A stretch of 64,000 nt of DNA from Sphingomonas sp. NBWT7 (GTDB lineage: Bacteria > Pseudomonadota > Alphaproteobacteria > Sphingomonadales > Sphingomonadaceae). Position 1 is the stretch's first letter. Each line of letters starts with the position of its first letter. The DNA is taken from assembly GCF_014217605.1 (NCBI RefSeq), contig NZ_CP043639.1, forward strand, positions 1,511,501 to 1,575,500, in the 5' to 3' direction. A program made the position numbers and the translations under genes. The notes beneath the pieces are model-generated. The model saw only the letters and a program-made list of their open reading frames with translations, made no database searches and was not told where the DNA came from. This document shows, one piece after another, positions 56,856 to 64,000 of this stretch.

Positions 56856-56873
56856 GCCCGCCGTCCGGCGGGC
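56856..56873 (+). terminator. Hairpin after the symporter gene
   Basis: GCCCGCC / GGCGGGC arms with a 4-nt loop, 17 bp after the stop; no T run. Confidence 0.4.
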
Positions 56874-57020
56874 GATCGCGCAGGCCGATCGTCGCCGCCG
56901 AAATGCTGACGACGCGGTGATCTGACCCGGCGCCGGTAGTTCTCCGCAATGGGCGGCAGCCGTTCACGCCAGCCAAGGCGTCATCGGCACCTGCTGCCCC
57001 GGCAAGGTCGTCCACAGCCG

Positions 57021-57605
57021 GGCGCGTCTCGCGTCGGCCGGAATGCCAGCTACCTTGTCAACCATCCCATGATGGCAACGCCGGCCGTGCTCTGCTGGAG
57101 GTCATCGAACGGCGGGCCCGCCGTTCGATCAGAGCATGAAGCGACGCCGCTTGCCGTTTTCACCGCCCCGCCCCGGCCCCGGCCGTTACCGATCGTGCTG
57201 CCGGCGCTTGTCCTCAGCCTGGTTATGCTCGTGGTCCGCTCGCCGCACGGCATCCGCTCGCCGCTGCAGGACGACGCAACGTACCCTCACGTAACCCGAA
57301 ACCTCGTTGAGGCCGTCGCCCGGAAAGGATGCCCATCGCCAGGCGCGTCGCGCGGCACCCCGGATGCCGCGCGCTGCCGGCAGCCGCTTCACCCGCCATC
57401 CCACGATGGTGACGCCCGCCGTGCTCTGCTAGGCTAACCGAGCGGCGGCCCGCCGTTCGATCCGGAGCATGAAGCGATGCCCCTCGCCGTTCCCGCCGCC
57501 CCGCCCCGGCCAAGGCTGTTAGCGATCGTGCTGCCGGCGGTCGCCATCGGCCTCGCCGCGCTCGTCGTACGCACCCCGCTTGCCGCCGCGCATCCGCTCG
57601 CCGCC
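57021..57605. repeat. Imperfect tandem duplication (unit about 333 bp)
   Basis: Copy A (about 57021-57265) and copy B (about 57342-57605) share the run GCCGTGCTCTGCT, the CGGCCCGCCGTTCGAT block, GCATGAAGCG, and GATCGTGCTGCCGGCG at a constant offset of 333 bp, with small indels at both ends. Copy B leads into the intact membrane-protein gene; copy A is its decayed twin. The 637-bp gap 56840-57476 holds nothing else I can support. Confidence 0.75.
57144..57265 (+). pseudogene. Decayed copy of the 5' end of the next gene
   Basis: Read in frame from ACG at 57144 (where the intact gene has ATG) the product PLAVFTAPPRPRPLPIVLPA matches the intact gene's PLAVPAAPPRPRLLAIVLPA. The start codon is lost, a 7-bp indel follows the LVVR segment, and the similarity then ends. 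A remnant after duplication, not a gene. Confidence 0.7.
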
Positions 57606-58484
57606 GCACTGTTCTGGTCATGGGTCGTGGCTGATAGCGCGCTGCTCGGCCTCCTCGCCGGCACCGACGGCCGGCCGACCCAAGCCGCGATCCTCGCGCG
57701 TCTCGCCGGTGCCGGCGTCGTCGTCTGGGCCGCTGCACCGATCCCAATCCGCGAGATGCTGAGCGCCAATCCCGCCTGCGGCGTCCTGACGATTGGCCTC
57801 GTAGCGGCGCATCTGGCGATCGGCGCGGTCCGCGCGCATCGTCTCCTGCGTCAGCGTGGCGAAGAGCCACGCCTTCGCCTGATCTCTGCGCTATCCGCGA
57901 TCCTGCCGCCGGCTCTTGTCCGCGTCGCGGCGGCGGAGCTCGCGATCATCCATATTGCGCTGCTACGCTGGGGCGGCGCAGTGGACGTGCCCCCGGGCAG
58001 CTGCGCATTCGGCTATCATCGCCATCTCGCGCCGATCAGCATCGCGCTGCTCGTCCTGTCGTCGATAGAGATCGGCGTCGGGCATCTCGTCCTGATGCAC
58101 TTCAGCCGCACCGCCGCACTCGTCCTGATGGGCATCAGCCTATTCGGGCTGATCTACCTCGTCGGATTGATCAAGTCGTTCCGCTACCGTCCGATCCTGC
58201 TCGGCCCAACCACGCTGCGCGTGCGCGCCGGCTTCCTGATCGACGTCGACGTTCCCCATGCCGTAATCGCCAGCGTCGACACGGGTATCGCCGGCGAGGT
58301 GGTACGCGCGCCCGGCACGCTCAACGCAGCGCTGCTCGCCTGGCCCAACGTCGTGCTGCACGTCGATCCGCCCGTGTGGCGTCACCGTGCGCTGCGCACG
58401 CCCCGCAGCTACGATCGCATCGCTTTTCGCGTCGACGATCCCGCGCCGTTCCTCGATCGCTTGCGTTACGCAATCGCGCCGTAG
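57477..58484 (+). CDS. Multi-pass membrane protein of unknown function
   Basis: 335 aa. About seven hydrophobic segments (for example IVLPAVAIGLAALVV, LVLSSIEIGVGHLVLMHF and ALVLMGISLFGLIYLVGLI), then a cytosolic C-terminal domain of about 95 residues (YRPILLGPTTLRVRAGF onward) that looks like a small beta domain. No family recognised. GGAG lies 10 nt before ATG 57477. Its 5' end and promoter region are duplicated upstream. Confidence 0.75.
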   Translation: MPLAVPAAPPRPRLLAIVLPAVAIGLAALVVRTPLAAAHPLAAALFWSWVVADSALLGLLAGTDGRPTQAAILARLAGAGVVVWAAAPIPIREMLSANPACGVLTIGLVAAHLAIGAVRAHRLLRQRGEEPRLRLISALSAILPPALVRVAAAELAIIHIALLRWGGAVDVPPGSCAFGYHRHLAPISIALLVLSSIEIGVGHLVLMHFSRTAALVLMGISLFGLIYLVGLIKSFRYRPILLGPTTLRVRAGFLIDVDVPHAVIASVDTGIAGEVVRAPGTLNAALLAWPNVVLHVDPPVWRHRALRTPRSYDRIAFRVDDPAPFLDRLRYAIAP

Positions 58485-58496
58485 GGCAGGCGGCGG

Positions 58497-59141
58497 TCAC
58501 GCATAAGCATAGGGCCCGCCCTTCGCGAGTGCGGCCTGATACGCCGGCCGGGCGTGCACCTTGTCGAGCCACGCGATCGTCGCCGGGCGCGAGGCGTCCA
58601 GCCCGCCGCGGCTGCGCGCCGCCTCGAGCGGGAAGCTCATCATGATGTCCGCCGCCGTCATGCTCTCGCCGGTGAACCACGGCCGCGTCGCCAGATGCGC
58701 CTCGACGAAATCGAGATGCGTGTCGATCATCGGCTGCACGCGCTTGATCGCGCTCTTGCCGAACAGTGGCACGCGGCCAAGCACCAGCTTGAGCAGTAGC
58801 GGCGGCATCATCGATCCCTCGGCATAGTGCAGCCAGTAGCGGTAATCGAGCGCGCCCGCGCGCTTCGCCGGCGCACCCAGCCGCCCGTCCGCCTTGTCGA
58901 CCAGATATTCGACGATCGCGCCCGTTTCCGCGATCACCCGCCCGCGCCCGTCGACCACGTCGTCGCTGTCCTCGATCACCGGCGATTTGCCCAACGGGTG
59001 CACGCGCTTGAGCGCTGGCGGCGCAAGCATCGTCTTCTTGTCCCGCTCGTACCGCTTGATCTCGTACGGCAGCCCAAGCTCCTCGAGCATCCACAGGACG
59101 CGTTGCGAGCGGCTGTTCTCGAGATGGTGAACGATGATCAT
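58497..59141 (-). CDS. Glutathione S-transferase family protein
   Basis: 214-aa GST with N-domain SRSQRVLWMLEELGLPY, PLGKSPVIEDSDDVV and AETGAIVEYLVDK, and the C-terminal helical domain with SMTAADIMMSFPLEAA. It probably conjugates or reduces with glutathione; the substrate is unknown. ATG at 59141 (MIIVHHLENSRSQ) fits the family start. Confidence 0.9.
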   Translation of the reverse strand: MIIVHHLENSRSQRVLWMLEELGLPYEIKRYERDKKTMLAPPALKRVHPLGKSPVIEDSDDVVDGRGRVIAETGAIVEYLVDKADGRLGAPAKRAGALDYRYWLHYAEGSMMPPLLLKLVLGRVPLFGKSAIKRVQPMIDTHLDFVEAHLATRPWFTGESMTAADIMMSFPLEAARSRGGLDASRPATIAWLDKVHARPAYQAALAKGGPYAYA

Positions 59142-59384
59142 CGCGAAACGTCTCCTCGCCCGCCGGTTGCCGGGCACACGCCTCACACTAGCCGCGCCGC
59201 GCCGCGCAATGCCAGCGCGAACGCGCCGTGAAATCCATATCGCCCGGACGAACGCTGCGGCCGCGCAAAGCCTTGGCGTTACGGCACGGTCGGCTGCCTC
59301 GGCCGCATCCACTCACTCAATCGAGACGACTTCGGGAACATTCCGGGCCCCTCGCTCGGCACTCAACCTATCGCTTGCGGCATG

Positions 59385-59480
59385 CGCGTGCGCCGTCACG
59401 ATCCATGCCGCAGCCGGAAAGTCGAGCACATCGCCACACGCCCGCGTCACAAATTGTGCGTGAAGCCCGTCGGCCAACGC
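59385..59480 (-). pseudogene. Remnant 1 of methyltransferase 3' end
   Basis: In frame it reads LADGLHAQFVTRACGDVLDF then PAAAWIVTAHA, close to the intact gene's end NRLRAHLATHVRGDVLDF and PAAAWIVTARA. No start or upstream part is present. Confidence 0.65.
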
Positions 59481-59530
59481 CAGCCGTTTGCCCCGTGCTT
59501 GGTGCTCGATGCTTGACCGGCCGCCCGCCT

Positions 59531-59625
59531 CACGCGCGCGCCGTCACGATCTACGCTGCGGCCAGGAAATCGAGCACATCGCCACGCGTGAATCGCGATA
59601 TGCGCGCGCAGCCGGTCGGCTAGCC
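59531..59625 (-). pseudogene. Remnant 2 of methyltransferase 3' end
   Basis: It matches the same C-terminal region, 140 bp from the intact copy, including the position of the stop codon (TCACGCGCGC block). It has a 2-bp deletion before GDVLDF and a TGG-to-TAG change at the Trp of AAAWIVTARA. Confidence 0.65.
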
Positions 59626-59670
59626 GCCGCCCTCGCTCGACCCGAGCTTAAGGCTCAATCGACCGCCTGC

Positions 59671-60501
59671 TCACGCGCGCGCCGTCACGATCCACGCCGC
59701 CGCCGGGAAGTCGAGCACATCGCCCCGCACGTGCGTCGCAAGATGTGCGCGCAGGCGGTTCACCAGTACCGGCCGATCCGCCTCGTTCGCCGCGGCGAAG
59801 AGCTTCGATACAGTCCCGATACGGCGAAAGAAGTCGGCGCCGTCCCCCGCCGGATCAGGGCCCGCGCCCGCGCAATAGCGATAGTCCGCCGCCGCAATGC
59901 ACACGTCGCCGAAACCCGCGCCGGTCAGTAGATCGACGATCGTCGTCCGATCGGCGAAGGCGAACGGCCCCGGCGCGTAACCGTGCGGCGGGTCGAGCCT
60001 GCCGCCGAGCGCCGCGATCGTCCCGGCCGCCCACGGATTTTCCGCCGGCGTTCGGAAGCAGGAAAAAACCAGTGCGGCGCCCGGCGTCATGGCCGTGCGA
60101 ATGCCGGCGAAGGCCGCGCGCGGATCGTCGAAGAACATCACGCCATGGCGCGACACCGCCAGGTCGTAGCGCGGCGTCGCGCCCAATGCCGCCGGCACCG
60201 CACCGACCGCAAAGGTCACGTTGCCCGCCCCCTGCCCGGCCGCCCGTGCGCGCGCGACGTCGATCAGTGCCGGCGACAGATCGAACCCGTCGATCGCGAG
60301 GCCGGGGCGTGCCGCCGCGAGCGACAGGCTCGTCACCCCCGCCCCGCATCCCAGATCGGCCGCGCGGCCATCCTCCGGCGCCACCGCCGCGATCGCGACA
60401 TCCAGCTGACGCGAGAGATCCGCGAAGCTCCGATCCGTCCGCCGCCACTCCGCTGCCCACACGTCGCCCACGCGGGTCTGCCATTCGGGTGCGGTGGTCA
60501 T
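59671..60501 (-). CDS. Class I SAM-dependent methyltransferase
   Basis: 276-aa Rossmann-fold methyltransferase. Motif I AADLGCGAGVTSLSLA near residue 58; motif II acidic end in DGFDLSPALIDVARARAA; SRHGVMFFDDP is typical of the UbiE/Coq5-like subgroup. The substrate is unknown. ATG at 60501 fits better than the ATG ten codons earlier. Its 3' end is repeated twice downstream. Confidence 0.88.
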   Translation of the reverse strand: MTTAPEWQTRVGDVWAAEWRRTDRSFADLSRQLDVAIAAVAPEDGRAADLGCGAGVTSLSLAAARPGLAIDGFDLSPALIDVARARAAGQGAGNVTFAVGAVPAALGATPRYDLAVSRHGVMFFDDPRAAFAGIRTAMTPGAALVFSCFRTPAENPWAAGTIAALGGRLDPPHGYAPGPFAFADRTTIVDLLTGAGFGDVCIAAADYRYCAGAGPDPAGDGADFFRRIGTVSKLFAAANEADRPVLVNRLRAHLATHVRGDVLDFPAAAWIVTARA

Positions 60502-61110
60502 GCGTCGGTTCCTTACGGCTGGTGCGGACACGATAAGCGTCTGCGTACCGCCGCGATAGGATCAGCCGGACGTCGCCGCACTGACGCCATCGCCTGGAGC
60601 CGGACGCAGCCCCTCAATCATTCCCAACCGACGATCCTCGAGTTGGCATGCGACGCGCAATCCCGAGAGAGCGACGCCCCATCCTTAAAGCGCGGTACGA
60701 GAACCGACCACTCATCGGAGTGATTACGCCATCGCAGGGATAGCCGCGACAAGCAGGCACGATATTTTGCACGGCTTCGACACGAACCCCATGATCCTGC
60801 CGCCCCGACCTATCTAACGGCCAGCGGTCGTTCGCCACGATGATCAGCCCGCAAACCGTGCCTGCTGGACGGAAACCAGACCCTACTCGTACTCAGACAA
60901 CGTCCGCACGATATCGAACAAACGCCGTCACCGAGCGCGAATGAACTCCGGCCGGGTCGCTGCAATCAGCGGTCCCGGAGCGGTATCGGACGACTAGACT
61001 AGATGGCCGTCTGCCATAACCGGCGGCCCGCCCGCGATAGCCCGCGCGTATAGCTTCACGTCCGGTAATCACCCTCCGACGAGCATGTGGATCCTAGATT
61101 ACCTAGCCCA

Positions 61111-61159
61111 CGATGCCCAACGCCCAATGCCCGATGCCCGATGCCCGATGCCCGATGCG
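61111..61159. repeat. 7-bp tandem repeat (CGATGCC), seven units
   Basis: Seven consecutive 7-bp units of CGATGCC with variants CAACGCC, CAATGCC and CGATGCG; the four central-right units are nearly exact. It is a simple tandem repeat and may vary in copy number between strains. Confidence 0.85.
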
Positions 61160-61269
61160 ATTTTGCTGCAGCCCTTAAGGCAAGGCCAAAACGGCGGCGC
61201 GAAACAGAAGCGAGAAAGACGCCCGCCGCTGCCCGTCACGGCTTCACCCATCGCGCAAGTTTCGAAAAA

Positions 61270-61303
61270 CGAAAAAGGGCCGGTCGCGCGCGGCGGCCGG
61301 CCC
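61270..61303 (-). terminator. Rho-independent terminator of recA
   Basis: GGGCCGG / CCGGCCC arms (61277-61283 and 61297-61303) with a GC-rich loop; on the minus strand a T5 run and a second T5 run follow. 27 bp after the recA stop. Confidence 0.85.
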
Positions 61304-61330
61304 ATTTCACGTACTGCCGATGGCTTCGGC

Positions 61331-62419
61331 TCAGACGTCGTCGTCGTCGCTCGGACCGGCCATCAATTCCTCGCCGAGCCCTTCCTGGCGCCCGCGAATC
61401 TGCTTCTCGAGCCGCTCGGCGACCTCGACGTTCTCGCGCAGGTAGTTCTTCGAATTCTCGCGCCCCTGCCCGATGCGGATCGAATCGTAACTGAACCACG
61501 ATCCCGACTTCTCGACCAGGCCGGCCTTGACGCCAAGATCGATGATCTCACCCAGCTTGGAGATGCCCTCACCGAACATGATGTCGAACTCGACCTGCTT
61601 GAACGGCGGGGCGACCTTGTTCTTGACCACCTTGACGCGCGTCTGGTTGCCGGTCGCCTCCTCGCGATCCTTGACCGAGCCGATGCGCCGCACGTCAAGC
61701 CGCACCGAAGCGTAGAACTTGAGCGCATTGCCGCCCGTCGTCGTCTCGGGACTGCCGTACATCACGCCGATCTTCATGCGGATCTGGTTGATGAAGATGA
61801 CGAGGCAGTTCGAACGGCTGATCGTGCCGGTCAGCTTGCGCAACGCCTGGCTCATCAATCGTGCCTGCAGGCCGACGTGGCTGTCGCCCATCTCGCCCTC
61901 GATCTCGGCGCGCGGCACCAACGCGGCGACCGAATCGACCACCAGCACGTCGATCGCGTTCGATCGCACCAGCGTGTCGACGATCTCCAGCGCTTGCTCG
62001 CCGGTATCGGGCTGCGACACGATCAGATCGTCGATATTGACGCCAAGCTTCTTGGCATAGGCCGGATCAAGCGCGTGCTCGGCATCGACGAACGCCGCCA
62101 TGCCGCCGGCCTTCTGCGATTCGGCGATCGCATGCAGCGCCAGCGTCGTCTTGCCCGACGATTCGGGGCCGAAGATCTCGACGATCCGTCCCTTGGGCAG
62201 CCCGCCGACGCCGAGCGCGATATCGAGCCCGAGGCTGCCGGTCGACACCACCTCGACCTTCATCGCCTCCTTCTGCCCGAGCTTCATCGCAGAGCCCTTG
62301 CCAAAGGCGCGATCGATCTGCGCGAGGGCGGCGTCGAGCGCCTTCTGACGGTCCGCGCTCTGACGGTCTGCGGTCGGGCTAGCCATGTTAGCTGGTATCA
62401 CCTTGAGATTGGCGGCCAT
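61331..62419 (-). CDS. recA: Recombinase RecA
   Basis: 362-aa strand-exchange ATPase and SOS co-protease. Walker A GPESSGKT at 84-91, Walker [21 protein letters not shown], loop 2 with [20 protein letters not shown], and an acidic C-terminus PSDDDDV. ATG at 62419 follows AAAGGG; twelve more codons are open upstream. Regulated by LexA, judging from the box at 62495-62509. Confidence 0.98.
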   Translation of the reverse strand: MAANLKVIPANMASPTADRQSADRQKALDAALAQIDRAFGKGSAMKLGQKEAMKVEVVSTGSLGLDIALGVGGLPKGRIVEIFGPESSGKTTLALHAIAESQKAGGMAAFVDAEHALDPAYAKKLGVNIDDLIVSQPDTGEQALEIVDTLVRSNAIDVLVVDSVAALVPRAEIEGEMGDSHVGLQARLMSQALRKLTGTISRSNCLVIFINQIRMKIGVMYGSPETTTGGNALKFYASVRLDVRRIGSVKDREEATGNQTRVKVVKNKVAPPFKQVEFDIMFGEGISKLGEIIDLGVKAGLVEKSGSWFSYDSIRIGQGRENSKNYLRENVEVAERLEKQIRGRQEGLGEELMAGPSDDDDV

Positions 62420-62494
62420 GAAGAGCCCTTTCGCTAGAGCATGCGCGCGAACCATTCAACGCGGCAACCAGCATGTATTACGTTTGTTCTCGTG

Positions 62495-62509
62495 GAACAA
62501 GTAGCGAAC
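62495..62509 (-). promoter_or_regulatory. LexA (SOS) box of recA
   Basis: GAAC-N7-GAAC exactly (GTTC-N7-GTTC on the recA strand), the alphaproteobacterial LexA consensus, 76 bp upstream of the recA start. Confidence 0.85.
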
Positions 62510-62609
62510 AAGCGTTTTTTCGCTCAATCGCTTGGCCTCCTCCACCGCATCCGAAGCGCAGCGAGGGCGGTATCGAATCGACATCAACCAATGCTAGCGG
62601 CGCCGGATT

Positions 62610-63005
62610 GTGCATGACGAACAAGCGCGCCCCGAAAGCATCATCTCGGTCCTTGGCTTCTTGAGCATACCCCTGCTCGCCGTCACGGGGCTGGCGCTAC
62701 GTTCTTGTCCGAGCCTGAGCTTTCCACCGAACGAGGCGCGGCGAAAGGAGTTGATCGCGCTCGCGATCCGAGAAGTTGCGCAGGCGGGACCGAACGGTGC
62801 CGAGAGCGTCGCTGCGGCGCCCCTCGCCGACGATTGCTGCGTCGTTTACAGCGGCTGGGGCGAACATCAGATAAGCGACATCGCCGGCTCGATGAGTGTC
62901 GCTCGCCACATCGTGACAATCCAGTGGAACACCCCACGCCACACGCATCTATATGTCGTGTCGCTCGGCGATGATTTCCGCGCGATCGACATTACCGGGC
63001 ACTGA
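62610..63005 (+). CDS. Hypothetical protein with N-terminal hydrophobic segment
   Basis: 131 aa. A hydrophobic stretch VLGFLSIPLLAVTGLAL (about residues 14-30) suggests membrane anchoring or export; the rest (NEARRKELIALAIREVAQAG..., HTHLYVVSLGDDFRAIDITG) looks like a small soluble domain. No family recognised. The GTG start has no clear ribosome-binding site, so the start is uncertain. Divergent from recA. Confidence 0.55.
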   Translation: MHDEQARPESIISVLGFLSIPLLAVTGLALRSCPSLSFPPNEARRKELIALAIREVAQAGPNGAESVAAAPLADDCCVVYSGWGEHQISDIAGSMSVARHIVTIQWNTPRHTHLYVVSLGDDFRAIDITGH

Positions 63006-63008
63006 CCC

Positions 63009-63027
63009 GCGGCGGCAGGCCCGCCGC
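63009..63027. terminator. Hairpin between convergent genes
   Basis: GCGGCGG / CCGCCGC arms with a 5-nt loop, in the 21-bp gap between the hypothetical gene and the transglycosylase, touching the latter's stop. Confidence 0.45.
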
Positions 63028-64000
63028 TACTGCGCGCTCGCCACCGTCGTCGTGCCCGCGCCCGGCGCGACCGCCGCGTTCACCGCCACCGTGTTGGCGG
63101 CGGGGCGGCCGGCGATGCGCACCGCGGCATCGCCCTTCATCCCCGGAAAGCGCGGCCACATCCCCTGCGCCAGCGCCGATCGGCTGGCGGAGGCGCGGCG
63201 CCCCGTCTGCCCCTCGTACATCCAATAGTTGCGCAGCACCGTCACCACGTAGCCGCGCGTCTCCCAATAGGGGATGCTCTCGATGTAGAGCAGCGGATCG
63301 CCATTATCGCGCACCAGCGAATTCCACTCGCCGACAGGCTTGGGCCCCGCATTGTATGCCGCGATCACCTTGGGCAGCAGCCCCTGCGTCAGTCCCATGT
63401 CGCGCAGCTTTTCCAGATGGCGCTGCCCGATGTCGATGTTGGTCGACGGCCGCGTCAGCGCGCTCTTGTCCACAGAGATACCGCGCTCGCGCATGTAATC
63501 GGTCGCCGCCGCCGGCATGATCTGCATCAGGCCATAGGCGCCCGCGGGCGACACAACCTTGTTGCGGAACCCCGATTCCTGCAGCGTGTGCGCGTAGACC
63601 AGCGCCTTGTCGACACGCCACCCGGTGTCGGGCGTCCAATTGGGCGTGGGATAGCGCGTGTCGGCGGTCGCGACGAAACCCTGCGGGCAATTGTGCGCCA
63701 GCCACACAACGCTCGCCGGCAGGTCGAGCTGCTCGGTCACGCGCACCAGGCTGGCAAATTCCGCCGCCGGGCCGATCTTCGCCTGCTGGCGGATCACCTG
63801 GTCGGCCGCGTCGTTCTCGCCGATCTCGGCCAGCGCCGCGGCGACGCGCACGTTGGGTCGCCGCTCCAGCGTCGCCCAGTCGCTCGTCACGCGCTGCGGC
63901 TTGGTTGCCGTGCTCGTCATGCCGAGCGACTGGCGGGCGATCTGACCGTAGAAGGTCTCGCCATATTGCGCCGCGTTCTTCAACCGCGCCTCGATCCGGT
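63027..64000 (-). CDS. Lytic murein transglycosylase (SLT domain), N-terminus outside window
   Basis: The C-terminal 323 residues or so of a soluble-type lytic transglycosylase, which cleaves peptidoglycan with 1,6-anhydro ring formation in the periplasm. SLT motifs: catalytic Glu in TLQESGFRNKVVSPAGAYG, LMQIMPAAATDYM, and NIDIGQRHLEKL, VIAAYNAGP. The C-terminus is Ala/Val-rich. The frame continues past 64000 (…RIEARLKNAAQYGE), so the 5' end is missing. Slt-like family proteins are 600 or more residues. Confidence 0.92.
   Translation of the reverse strand, partial: RIEARLKNAAQYGETFYGQIARQSLGMTSTATKPQRVTSDWATLERRPNVRVAAALAEIGENDAADQVIRQQAKIGPAAEFASLVRVTEQLDLPASVVWLAHNCPQGFVATADTRYPTPNWTPDTGWRVDKALVYAHTLQESGFRNKVVSPAGAYGLMQIMPAAATDYMRERGISVDKSALTRPSTNIDIGQRHLEKLRDMGLTQGLLPKVIAAYNAGPKPVGEWNSLVRDNGDPLLYIESIPYWETRGYVVTVLRNYWMYEGQTGRRASASRSALAQGMWPRFPGMKGDAAVRIAGRPAANTVAVNAAVAPGAGTTTVASAQ

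Larger units (their letters stand above)
59142..59670. other. Gap holding decayed methyltransferase 3' ends
   Basis: 529 bp without an intact gene. Two remnants of the neighbouring methyltransferase C-terminus (listed separately) take up its right half; the left half (59142-59384) shows nothing I can support. Confidence 0.6.
60502..61330. other. Long intergenic region with no supported gene
   Basis: 829 bp. The only clear features are the 7-bp tandem repeat at 61111-61159 and the recA terminator. Short open frames here lack family likeness and ribosome-binding sites. The bases look less biased toward G+C than the genes around, as in decayed DNA. Confidence 0.5.

Noticed and set aside
59228..59623. 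A 131-codon plus-strand frame
   Set aside because: It is the antisense of the two methyltransferase remnants.
60614..60838. A 74-codon minus-strand frame in the gap before recA
   Set aside because: No ribosome-binding site or recognisable sequence; the region looks decayed.
62494..62516. A second EcfG-like promoter, GGAAC-N15-GTT, near recA
   Set aside because: The spacing is one or two bases too short, and the GGAAC is part of the LexA box.

Overview
The window is a high-G+C alphaproteobacterial chromosome segment, most likely from a Sphingomonas-type organism (order Sphingomonadales). The evidence is a gcrA cell-cycle regulator, a recA promoter with the alphaproteobacterial LexA box GAAC-N7-GAAC, a general-stress-type (EcfG) promoter, an intracellular PHB depolymerase with a Cys nucleophile, and a complete dcw cluster with no lpxC after ftsZ. 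I see no prophage, insertion sequence, CRISPR array, rRNA or tRNA gene.

Layout. 0-11 kb holds carbon and storage metabolism: transketolase (cut by the left edge), a CPBP protease, rpiA, a crotonase, a MaoC hydratase, a thiolase, a flavin-fold stress protein, phaZ, an ABC exporter and a saccharopine-dehydrogenase-like reductase. 11-20 kb holds RNase R, topoisomerase IV subunit B (parE), an outer-membrane barrel protein, a lone TadE/TadG pair, gcrA and an ABC-2 permease. 20.3-43.1 kb is one 22.8-kb unidirectional block on the minus strand: mraZ-rsmH-ftsL-ftsI-murE-(small ORF)-murF-mraY-murD-ftsW-murG-murC-murB-ddl-ftsQ-ftsA-ftsZ, then a TPR/SPOR protein and a dGTPase. It makes the peptidoglycan precursor, flips and polymerises it, and builds the division ring. 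Most junctions overlap by 4 bp. Upstream of mraZ lie four GGGA-type repeats with exact 10-bp spacing, a likely MraZ box.

43.4-64 kb is more mixed: cysK, a vapBC toxin-antitoxin pair overlapping a DNA glycosylase gene, GST genes, an EcfG-promoter secreted protein, alaS with a foreign-looking patch, a sulfotransferase, three small exported low-complexity proteins, an M24 peptidase, a dicarboxylate/amino-acid symporter, a membrane protein preceded by a decayed tandem copy of its own 5' end, a methyltransferase followed by two decayed copies of its own 3' end, recA, and a lytic transglycosylase cut by the right edge.

Most unusual points: (1) a perfect 17-bp inverted repeat that buries the murC start codon, beside a short dispersed-repeat-like element at one of the few non-overlapping dcw junctions; (2) a roughly 200-bp low-G+C, rare-codon patch inside alaS that lengthens the protein; (3) two separate partial tandem-duplication scars within 3 kb; (4) the mraZ repeat array; (5) vapB-vapC-glycosylase as a triple overlapping unit. 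I found no complete new defence or biosynthetic system.
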